Shown: one piece after another, positions 54,942 to 64,000 of the stretch
How the letters are laid out: every line of letters begins with the position of its first letter
Position numbering within the stretch: the stretch's first letter is position 1
From: Rhodocollybia butyracea
Lineage: Eukaryota; Basidiomycota; Agaricomycetes; Agaricales; Omphalotaceae
DNA length: 64,000 nucleotides
Assembly: GCA_015501585.1 (NCBI GenBank)
Contig: JADNRY010000033.1
Span: 1-64,000, forward strand
Direction: 5' to 3'
The notes under the pieces: model-generated
Told to the model about the DNA's origin: nothing
The model's input: only the letters and a program-made list of their open reading frames with translations
Databases searched by the model: none
Translations under genes and position numbers: made by a program

Positions 54942-54960
54942 CATGAAAACAAGACGGGAT

Positions 54961-55994
54961 AGTACGATTCAGTTATGAGATTCTCCAAGCCAAATAATAT
55001 ATAAAAGAGCTCCAAGTGGGATTTGCAGGCGCTTTGAAACGTCCGACTTGGAGTCGCTGTGGTGCGTCCAAGTTATGTATAAATCAAACCGCAGTATCAA
55101 TGATATGACGTCAGCAGTGTACAGTTGTGGTCCTGGACTCGTGTCGAGTCGTCTTGGCTTGGCGTCGTACTTACAGCTTACCCCCGCCGAGCCGCTGCCC
55201 GCCACGATCAAAGATTTACATCGTGATGGAGGTCTCGAGATCATCGCAATGATATTTAAACAATGTCCAACAATACAACCCAATTTTATATAATGTAATG
55301 GGTTTTTACAGCCTATTTACAACCTATTTAACACGTACCAAGGCCTCTAACCTTTGGAACACCACTAGCGCAAGAAACCAAACAGTGATTGGGGATCCTG
55401 AAGCGAACGTTCGAAGCCTGGGTTGAAGTAATAGAAGTAATAGACTTTGACAGGTGGACGGAACTTTCGGGTGAAAGATCTACACCGGAAGAAAGATAAA
55501 GCACCATACCCGCGTCAGCTCCCCCTCGGCCGATTTCTGTGTCCTTGACCAAGGCCGCACTAGAGCGACATTATTACAACATCTCCTTCTCCAGGCCTTA
55601 CTTTGACCCTCCTAAACATTCGCCGCCCAATGTTCCGCCGGCATCGTACCGAAGTCCTCGGTATGGAATCAACTCATGCAACTGGTCTCACCCCCTAAGT
55701 TGCTTCGGACAATGCCCGATTCAACAAATAAAATCTTTAAAAATCCAGAAAAATGCAGAGCGAAGTTTCTTAACTGTTTGAAACCAATCTGTCTCTTCAG
55801 AGTTACGAGTTCTTCGCTGATTCTTCAACTCCGAAGGAGTTATTAGGCATTCATCAAAAGGTACAACAGGCGTTGAATGGAACTGTCAGCTTACCATTAC
55901 AAATGTATTCCGTGTGACGATATCATCTATCCGGTTTTGTTGCAGGTTGCCCGAGTCTCTTTCCCTCTTCCCTTCTCAAACTCCTACGTCCACC
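54961..55994. other. Intergenic before the transporter
   Basis: No supported gene. The last ~150 bases, with GACGATATCATCTATCC, should be promoter and 5' UTR. Confidence 0.4.
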
Positions 55995-57810
55995 ATGTCG
56001 GAGAAGCAACCGTCCGTTGCAGACGACACCGCTCTCCCGCAATCTGAGAAGCAACCGTACGCTTCGGACGACATTCCTTCACAGCAAAATACGTTTCCTG
56101 CAGAGAAGCAGCCATCGTCTACCGTGAGCGACAGAGCCCTCGAAAGTCTCACCGACGAGCACAATACCCCTCTTCCTGACCCCGATGAGCTTCCCGAAGG
56201 CGGCTTGGACGCATGGCTCACTGTTCTTGCTGTCTTCCTCCTCGCTTTCGTATCCCTAGGCCCAGGAAACGTATGGGGCATCTTCCAAAGTGCCTACGCC
56301 ACCGACCCGTCCTCCCGGTTCCAGCAAGACAGCACATTCAAAATCGGATTTGTCGGCGGCTGCAGCGTTGGGTTCGCGTTTATAATAGGGCCGTTCTCGA
56401 ACATTCTCATTTCGAAGTTTGGGATTCATTCCCCGATTATTTTGGGGGTTGGGATTATAGTGGTTGCGTTGATGTTGGGATCGATTGCGAAGACGTATTG
56501 GGAGCTGTTGCTGTCGCAGGGGATTATGTTTGGGTAAGAGTTTTTTCATTGTTGTGTTATCGTATTTGGAATCCTAATCCCAATAACTTTTAACGACAGT
56601 ATTGGTGGTTCTTTCGCGTACATACCTGCCATCGGCCTTCCTTCGCAGTGGTTCAAAAAGAAAAGAGCTCTCGCTACAGGTATTGCTAGTGTACGTCCTC
56701 GCTACTTTTTCGTGATACAGATATATCTAATCAATCCATCCTACCGTATTCTTTCTCTTCCAGTCAGGAGCCTGTGCAGGCGCCGTCATTCTCTCCCCTG
56801 TCGTCCAAGCCTCCATCGACCACCTCGGCATCCGCTGGGCCCTCCGAATCCTCGGGTTCCTCAGTCTCGCACTCGGTATCGTAGCTATCTGCTGTATCCG
56901 CCAACGCGTCGCGACCAAGAAAATCGTGCAGTACAGACCTTTCGACCCTAGTCTCTTTAAGATTCCTGGATACCCTCTATACCTCGCTTTCGCGTTTTTG
57001 CAGCTGTTTGGATATGTGACGCCGCTGTTCTTTATTCCGAGTAAGTTGGTGTCACCATAGCTCCTGTCCAAAAATCGGCGTAACTGATTATTTATTCTTA
57101 TCTGAACTTGAACAGGTTATTGTGCGACGATAGGCGTAACCCCTGTAAATGCCTCGGCTGTTTTATCTGTTACCTCTGCGGTCAACTCCCTTGGACGAAT
57201 CATGGCTGGGATGATAGCGGATAAAGGAGGAACTATCAACGTTCTCATCGTGTTCAACTTTTTTTCGGGCCTGATGTGTCTTATTATATGGATATTTGCG
57301 AAGAGTCTGGGGGTGATGATGGTGTTTGCTGTGTTTTGGGGATTTTTCAGCGGTGGTACGTATCCATCTCATCCCATATTGAATTCGTGCTAACTGTTGT
57401 TTTGATTTTGATTTCGACTTTTTTCCTTCCGCCCGCCACTGCTCCTATCTTTTTTCTTCCGTCTTTTTTCTCCGCTTTTTTCTTCCGTTTTTTCTTCCTC
57501 CGCTTTTGTCCACAACAAAACAGCATACTGGGCCCTCTCCGTCCCCGCCTCCGCCAAAATCGTCGGCCTCGAAAAACTCGGCTCAGCAGTCGCCATCCAG
57601 TTCCTCACGAATGTCCTTCCCCCGATATTCGCTGCGCCAATTGGGTCCCAGATAATTGCTGCCACAGCGAGGAGTGCAGGCGTCACGATAGATAATGTCG
57701 AGGCGTACAAGTTTTTGATCGTGTGGGCTGGGTTAGTGCCGATGGTGTCTTCGTTGATTTTGGTGCCGGTGAGGCTGGGGTTCAGTAGGAAGTTGTTTGA
57801 GAAGGTGTAG
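55995..57810 (+). CDS. Monocarboxylate-type MFS transporter
   Basis: Five exons: 55995-56533, 56600-56690, 56764-57040, 57116-57355, 57524-57810, all with GT-AG introns in frame; the last intron is 168 nt with a long pyrimidine tract. The protein begins MSEKQPSVADD, with a disordered acidic N-terminus holding three imperfect SEKQP repeats. Then comes DELPEGGLDAWLTVLAVFLL, the standard fungal MCT entry (PdGG.gW.vv...f). About 12 hydrophobic segments follow, including NVWGIFQSAY, GSFAYIPAIGLPSQWFKKKR (the loop after TM4) and NSLGRIMAGMIADK. Fungal MCH-type proteins sit in the plasma or vacuolar membrane; the substrate (monocarboxylate, riboflavin or other) cannot be told. The ATG at 55995 is preferred over 55914 because CACC precedes it and the conserved length fits. 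Confidence 0.88.
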
Positions 57811-60340
57811 AGGGAGAGAGAGAGAAGGAGCAGTGCATAGGCTGAGTTTTGTTGTGTTTTGTTGCATACATATGATAGGATTTTTTTTTTGAACGGTTTG
57901 TTATACATAGCATTTTTTTTTGCATTTATCTTATCGTAGAAAATTGGCATGATGTTTGCTATGTTAAAACTTAGTACTGTCGATTTGTGAGCCTGAATTC
58001 CGACTTGGCCAAGTAGATATACATTGACTCGGAGAGGTTATATATGTCTGTGAGATCTTAGATACGAGATACGGGGGTATTTCGTGTCGACCGATTGAAT
58101 CTGGATTTGATTCTGAGGTGAAAGAGGGAGAGCACAGATATCAAAAGCACTGTCACAGTTGGGTCCAATCGAAGGGTTGAGTTAAAAACTTTCACCGTCT
58201 TTGGTGACTATGGCTGCAGAAAGTATAGGAAGAGTACTAGGCTGGATTGAAGTTGTGGGCAGGTGATATTTTGAGTTGAAGCAAGTCAAACTCATGATCA
58301 ACTACGTTGCTCAGTTGGTTTTACCTTAGTATGTGCATTGTGCATACTGTTGAGATTCAAATGCAGTATCCAAGTGTCGCTTATCCAAGTGCCTTAGTAT
58401 ATACTACTTGGCAGCTTCATGTCTTTACATATATATCGGACGTGTGGTCAATCAGCCCTCAGTTGTTTGTCTCGCGCACTTCTGAGGGTACATTCAAGTT
58501 TGCTTACTTATACACTGCATGGCAAGAACTTAGATCTTTTACGAGTCCTGAATGAAATGAAGGCTCGTCCTTATGGCCGGTTTCCCGTGGGAATCTGGAC
58601 CGTTTTAGGCTGTCCTTTTCCCAATCGGGTTGTCCCAATAAGGAGATTTTTCGATATATTTGGAAGGTCAAAGCATCCGGCCTGTGATCTATTACTCACT
58701 CTTGTTCCTGGCTAACTTTTTGTCTTCGTTTGCCGTCACTTTCCTCTCAATTGCTCTTCATCTTGGGTCTGTTTTAGCAACCAATACTGTGCAATATCAC
58801 CATTCTGTTACTGCTGGTTCTCAAGCTTCTCCTGCATCAATCTGCATTAATTTTTGGTATGCTCTTATATCTCTCATTTCCGCAATCTTCTTGAATGCCG
58901 TTTTATTCTTGGCTGTGCACCTCTTCTGTGATGCGATGCGATGCTTCTTTTCTGCGCGGCGTTTAGTTTACTTAATTTCCATGATTGGCCAGTCATTTAT
59001 ATCCGTGGTTGGTTCAATATACGAACTATATGCGATCTGACTAGTCACTAGACCCTCACAAGTAGAGCAAGTTGGGTGACCATGTCAACTAGTACATCAA
59101 GGCTAGATGATGTGTACAAAGTTTCCATTATGCCTATTTCCGCTTGGTTGATGTTCACTGGTATTGACCCCCACTCACTTCCTCAGCTTTAAACTTTTGC
59201 TTTGTGTGCACTGCATGCTTCCTAGATACTGAGATAGCATTGGTCACTATTGCAAGCAACTGAATCACTTATAGGCTCATATTTTAGTCCAGTACTACAT
59301 AGCTATTTTGTATCCTGCATACTTGATTCACAGGGTAGAGTATTCTACCATGGCATGAGTTGTAAGAGCTAATGAAGTTACAGTAGGCTTAAGCTCAGAA
59401 TTAAAAGAGCACTTTATAAATATACCTAACGAAGTTACAGTAAGCTCACCTCAGAATTAAGAGAGCACTCTGAGGGGAGGCGCTACAACGTAAGTACAAA
59501 TATAAGTAAAAAGATATACTTCCGCGCATCACACGCATACATGAAACAGTGTACAAAACATAGACTAAAGTACAGGATCAAAGAATAAACCGTGCGATGA
59601 GTCGCTTTGCCCGATGATACTCATGTTACATGAGTAATGGTGGTAAGAGAACCTGAGTATCAGAAATATCAATTATGAGTATGTCACTAGTAGGACCAGA
59701 TACATACTTGCCCTCTGCTTGCAATATACTGCAAAGTATAGTCTCCACTCTATTACTAGCAAATTACAGGACTCGTACCTGCCACGCGCGCAGCGCGGTG
59801 GCCCACACTCGCAAGTCAATACAAGTCGTTTGCCTTGCATACCGTGACTTGGGAGGTTCAACCTTACTTATACTTACACTTCACACATCAGATCCTCACA
59901 CTGGGGCTGATGCTTTGCTTGACACTGGTCAACATCAAGTAAGAACAGAAGCACAGAGAAATTATATAACTTAAGTCATCTAAATTCCATACCGCAAACA
60001 GGTCATAAATATTAAACAGGTAATGTCAAAGCGAGAGATATTAATGTAAAACCTTATAAGTAACCAATGTACGAGTTCCACAAGTGTATAAATAAAGAAA
60101 CATACCCTCAAGTGTACAAAACAAACGACTGATGGCTAACGGACAGATATATAAGCAACAGCATAAAACCGCCAAGTATAAACTTAGGCGCTTGGGTAGT
60201 AAAGGATAAGGACGGGAAAAATAATATAGGAAAGGAAGAATAACGACCGCGCCCGGGAGAGGAACGAAACGCGTTCCACCTACTTCGAATGTAGAAATGC
60301 GGGGGACGGGACTCCTTGGCCTCCCTCCTTTGACAACCCG
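57811..60340. other. Repeat-containing intergenic region
   Basis: Holds dispersed repeat copy Y. A short direct repeat, GAAGTTACAGTA followed by CTCAGAATTAA, occurs near 59374 and 59429. No supported gene. Confidence 0.5.
58540..59822. repeat. Dispersed repeat, copy Y
   Basis: Starts ACGAGTCCTGAATGAAATGA and shares GAAGGCTCGTCCTTATGGCC with copy X at 38079. Ends with GAGTATCAGAAATATCAA, GACTCGTACCTGCCACGCGC and GGCCCACACTCGCAAG. Same order and orientation as copy X. Confidence 0.6.
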
Positions 60341-61630
60341 CTAGATACCGAGTAACTTCAACGCATCATGCTCTGCGGAACACTGAGAATTGGGGGTTGG
60401 GTGGTTAGATGTAGTGTTTCTACAATAGGCGAGTGGTCTGAGTGGATTAAAATAATTATGGCAATTGGATAAAGTGCCTAAGAGATTTTGATTAAGGTGT
60501 TCTTGGACTTGAACAATAAAAAATGAAAATAGACCTACTGCTGAAGCCTGCCACACTTGCTCACCAATGTTTCCAACCAAGGTAATGGTGTCCAGATCTT
60601 GTACTGCTGGTAATGGAGACACTACAAGGACCAGTCCGATCAATGCCAGCAATTGGATTGCTAGAAAAACTGCCCCGGATTCCATCAAAAAAAGTAGGAT
60701 TTTTTGAACATGGCTTTTCCTCCAGACTGACACTTTTCTTATTGTTCTGTAATGCGCCCTAGCAGAATAGAGGTTTAAACTTGGTTAAAACATTAGTTAT
60801 AACCTGATGCCAAATATTTTTACCAAGCTTTCCAACCAATTAATGATGTTGCTGTCATGTTTACTATCAATGAAATTGCTACGGAAACTAGGTCCAGAGC
60901 AGTACTGAGCAAGAGTTGGGGCCTTTCGATATCAAAAATTAGGTCTGCAATGTTGAGCCCTATGTAGAAATGGTTCATCAGCACAACAATACAGTAATTG
61001 TAAATTGTAATGCATACCTATGTTACAAATCATAATTATTGCAAGCACAAACCGCCAAAATTTGTCATGTGGTAATAAGACCCATGCTCTCCAGTAGATC
61101 ACAAGGTCACCAGCCAGAACCTTAAATCCAGGTAAATTATTCAGCCAAAAAGCATGCCTAAATCTCACAATTACTGAGCCTAAAGCAATCTGGATGTTGT
61201 TAGTAATGTCCAAGCTTAGAGCAAGTATTGGTGTTGGGATCCTGTTCTCAATGCTGAATCTTATTTGACCAAAGATTGCAATGGGTAAAGCTATGTTTTG
61301 CCCCATCAAACAAAGCCAAATAACTATACAGCACAGACGCTGTATTGCTCTTGGCTCTCTCCAGGTTTCAACTCTAGTCAGAGGTTAGTCATTTAGGTGA
61401 CAGAAAGATTAAAATACACTTACTTTAGCAGCTGTATGACAATCAGTATCCCCAGTGTAGCAATACCTATATAAAATAACATAAGTATTGCAAGGCCACA
61501 ACTCACGGCGAAGTAGTAAGTAGTCTAGTAGATACCCACCACCAGCAATCGAGGAAACTACAACAATGATTACATTGGTGTAGCAGTCGAATGCAGCATT
61601 AAAAATTTCTTCTTGCTCTGCTGGTGTCAT
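60341..61630 (-). CDS. Seven-helix membrane protein, Agaricomycete-specific family
   Basis: Five exons on the minus strand start at MTPAEQEEIFNAAFD (61630). Checked junctions: exon 1 ends 61540, intron 61539-61467, exon 2 61466-61425, next exon from 61373; later exons end near 61017, 60828 and at the stop, 60341. Hydrophobic segments include NVIIVVVSSIAGG, IVIWLCLMGQNIALPIAIFG, FVLAIIMICNIG, ALDLVSVAISLIV, FLMESGAVFLAIQLLALIG and AVGLFSFFIVQV. The motif LAGDLVIYWRAWVLLP before the fourth helix and FLMESGAV in the sixth are hallmarks of a very large family of uncharacterised Agaricomycete 7-TM proteins. Receptor-like topology is an inference; the ligand is unknown. No lesion is seen. Confidence 0.78.
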
Positions 61631-62381
61631 AAAAGAAGTCAACTTTGTGAACAACAGCTCCGCTAGGAATTTAGGATAGAGAAAATGGCCTGATGTGTTT
61701 GCTTTTATTTTATACTGACAACCCAAAGAGTCACATAAAGAACCAAATAAGCGAGGATGTCGCATCTCAAGATTTCATCTAATAGTTTGATGAGCAACCC
61801 AACAACCAAGGTGATTGACTCTAAATCAGACCTGGGTTTGCAGCAGGCCTTGAGCAGCAGGTCTATTCAGTTGCTATCCCCTAGTATCACCGTGGTCAGA
61901 TACCAAAGCATTGAAGAATAAGTACTGGCTCTAGAGTGTTCTGAGCTGCTCTAAAAGGCTCTTTGGCACCCCGTCACAGTCCAATCTGGGCTCGGGTAGA
62001 TCGCTTTAATCAATCAGTTTTAATCGGCCACTGCAGATCATTCTTGGAGACAGAAGCAATGATATAAGACTGAAAGCTTGATTGGAAGCCGTATAGAAGA
62101 GGAGAGTATGCCTTTGATCCTTACTTTGATCTTGATATTGATGAGAATTGACCACAGATGACTCTTGCAGACAGAAGCAATGATAAGAGCTGAAAGCTTG
62201 ATTTGAGTTGGGTTTGAGCTTGCCTAAAAGAGCAGACTATTGAGTCTGGCGGCGGGAAGAAATGCCTTAATGTCGCCCGTAGGACTATACCATCTCAACT
62301 CTGCAGCACTTATTTTTTGAATAAATTTGGAATAAATAAATAATAGACCCAGAACAGTGAATGGTCGGTAAATGAAAGATA
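61631..62381. other. Intergenic, with a short direct repeat
   Basis: AGACAGAAGCAATGATA and CTGAAAGCTTGATT occur together at about 62049 and again at 62170, a direct repeat with ~120 bp period. No gene. Confidence 0.5.
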
Positions 62382-64000
62382 TCAAGTCCCCACAGGTGTG
62401 AACACTGCCAACAAACTCTGCCCCTCCCCCAAGCTCGCACTCAACGCACTATCGAAAGTGCCCAAATCCTGTCCCCTCCAAACATCCCTCACACTAAAGT
62501 TTCCGTTTATCCCCAAATCTGCCCAAGTAACACTAACGTTCTGCACTCCTGTGAGACTGGTGCCGAAACCCCCAGAGCCTTGGTCAGGACCGTAATTTGC
62601 CAGGATAACGAAAGCGTTGCCGGTGCTGTTAGGCCCGCCGATCCATGCTTGAAGCTGCTGAGCATCGCTGAGGCCGGTTTCAGGGTTTCGGGGACGCATA
62701 GGGTTCTTGGCTGCAAAGTCTGCGACGCTGATGGCTTCGGCATTGGTGATGATGGACATACCGGTGGCTATGGTTATGGCAACATTGGATTGCTATGAAA
62801 GATCTACCAAAAATAAGTGTAAACGTACCATCAATATTCGTCAAATCGCTTCCAAGAATAAGATTAGACGCTGCGCCTATCCAATGGGTCATAATCGTAA
62901 CCCGTTCATCATCGTTATCAACCCCATCTTCCGCAGCAGGATTCGCTACAAACATATTGTCCATATCAGGATATATAGTTAGAACTTCATCCTGTCCCAT
63001 ATGTAACACAATATACTGTCGATAGTTGTCGATCGCGCGTTGCACAGTTTGATACAGCGTGAACGTCTCGTCTCCTCCGTTGTTGATATCTTGGTCCGTC
63101 CGGAATGATTCGGCGTTGGACTCCCAGATTGCGAAATCCACGGCATCGCGCGCGAGCTTCCAGCTTATGTCGAGACGCATCTGTCTCCCGGATTGGGTTA
63201 TCGCGTTGTGGTAGTTGACGACGGAGAGAGATGTGTTTGCGGGGAGGTTGGCGCCGTTCTGGGGGGAGCCGGGGGTGATGAAGTCGAGCTTGATAAAGTC
63301 GACGCCCCTATGATGAATTATGAAAAGTTGAACGTTCCACTCGAGTAGAGGGGAAGGAAGAGAAAGGCAAACTCATATATATATAAGTACTCACCATTCA
63401 GCAAACAAATCAACGACAGAATTATGCCACTGCTGAACTCCATCGGCTCCATAATCCCAATTACACTGATCCAACCCATTATCTCCCGTACAAACCGAAC
63501 CAATAGTAATATCCGTGCCCAGAATTGTCTTGTTCACGTCGGTTAACCAACCCCCGGGACGAACATACACACCAAGTAATAGTCCTAAAAAAAGCACAAT
63601 TCACAGGTCAATTCAACATGCAAACGCGCACCACTGATGCGAGCGAGCAACAAGCAGCTGAAAAACACCAAACATAAAACATACCTTCTCTATGCAAATG
63701 ATCAGCAAGATCTGACATGTTAAACAATGAGCTATTCGCAATGACGCGTCCGTTTGCATCTCCAGAAGTAAGAGACCACCCGAAATCGACACTGCATGCC
63801 GTGTAGCCAAGGTTAATAAGGCCGGCAGAAGCGAGGACATCACATTGCTGCTCGATATGTGTCTGGTCAAACACGAAACTTGGGTCAGTGGCAGGGTTGT
63901 CTTCTATGCCTAGTAATAATAATGACAGTAGTAGAATGTGATCTCTTCAGTACCAAACGGATACAACAGAATCGTTCGAATGAAAACGACTTACCCCATG
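62382..64000 (-). CDS. GH27 alpha-galactosidase, C-terminal part (runs off right edge)
   Basis: Exons on the minus strand: 64000-63995 (continues outside), 63909-63685, 63584-63395, 63307-62829, 62767-62382, joined by introns 63994-63910, 63684-63585, 63394-63308 and 62828-62768. The protein contains FVFDQTHIEQQCDVLASAGL, INLGYTACSVDFGW, LLLGVYVRPGGW and VDFIKLDFITPGSP, whose aspartate is the expected nucleophile in the K-x-D position of clan GH-D. ISWKL...IWESNAESFRTDQDI provides the expected acid/base aspartate. The last exon is a C-terminal beta-domain. GH27 enzymes release terminal alpha-linked galactose from galactomannan and oligosaccharides and are usually secreted. The signal peptide would be in the missing 5' exons. 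Confidence 0.85.

Larger units (their letters stand above)
51840..54960 (-). repeat. tRNA-like repeat array, right block (9 units)
   Basis: Nine tRNA-like heads from 52178 to 54941, again all on the minus strand, spaced about 220-560 bp. Spacers repeat the same blocks as the left block (AATCACGGATTATGATTTAA, CTTCATACAAGTGC, ACTATCAAGTCACAAA, GAAAAAGAATT). No protein-coding gene is supported here. Confidence 0.8.

Noticed and set aside
44980..54960. CRISPR-like array, because of regular repeats and spacers
   Set aside because: The repeats are about 75-bp tRNA-like heads with related spacers in a eukaryotic genome; nothing supports CRISPR.

Overview
The window reads as nuclear DNA of a mushroom-forming basidiomycete (Agaricomycetes). 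Genes are split by short GT-AG introns, mostly 47-90 nt. Several deduced proteins belong to families that are typical of, or expanded in, Agaricomycetes: F-box/LRR proteins, a 7-TM protein with a GDLVIYWRAW-type motif, EF-hand/ZZ proteins, kinase-like fragments and Crypton-type tyrosine recombinases. Family names come from recognition of the translated exons; no search was run.

Layout. 1-8.7 kb is accessory: the N-terminal exons of a tyrosine recombinase (minus, running off the left edge), a decayed cyclin, a GEN1/YEN1-like XPG nuclease (plus) and a second, apparently complete Crypton-like recombinase (minus). 8.7-17.2 kb holds two tandem ~3 kb units, each carrying a small secreted-protein gene (A with an altered C-terminus, B with a nonsense codon) and an intergenic block that resembles the promoter of the ZDS gene further right. 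A 667-bp hAT-like MITE sits in unit B. 17.9-19.5 kb is an F-box gene. 21.6-26.8 kb is one long many-exon minus-strand gene (helical N-terminus, EF-hand, ZZ-type zinc fingers, RS-rich tail). 27.5-30.8 kb is a second tandem pair of secreted-protein genes (C interrupted by a 346-bp element, D intact). 30.9-34.8 kb carries conserved cell-biology genes: MZT1 (three tiny exons) and a ZDS-family protein.

35-40.5 kb is mostly repeats, with an uncharacterised ORF cut by a 357-bp foldback element and a tRNA-Asp(GUC) gene with an intron; a degenerate copy of that tRNA region lies 3.9 kb to the left. 41.4-45.0 kb is the splicing factor SF3B1 (HSH155), complete except for one missing base. 45.2-46.1 and 52.2-54.9 kb hold 13 tRNA-like heads, all on the minus strand. 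Many are embedded in a repeating unit with an AT-rich box upstream, A and B boxes, and a T-run downstream. Between the two blocks lie a decayed sugar transporter, a decayed kinase-like gene and an inverted duplication of an 89-residue protein gene. 56.0-57.8 kb is a monocarboxylate-type MFS transporter, 60.3-61.6 kb a 7-TM protein, and 62.4-64.0 kb the C-terminal part of a GH27 alpha-galactosidase that runs off the right edge.

Housekeeping genes (SF3B1, MZT1, ZDS) are islands in a repeat-rich, duplication-prone setting. SF3B1 and ZDS each need one extra base to stay in frame, which points to residual single-base deletions in the assembly. The least-explained structure is the array of tRNA-like, Pol III-style units.
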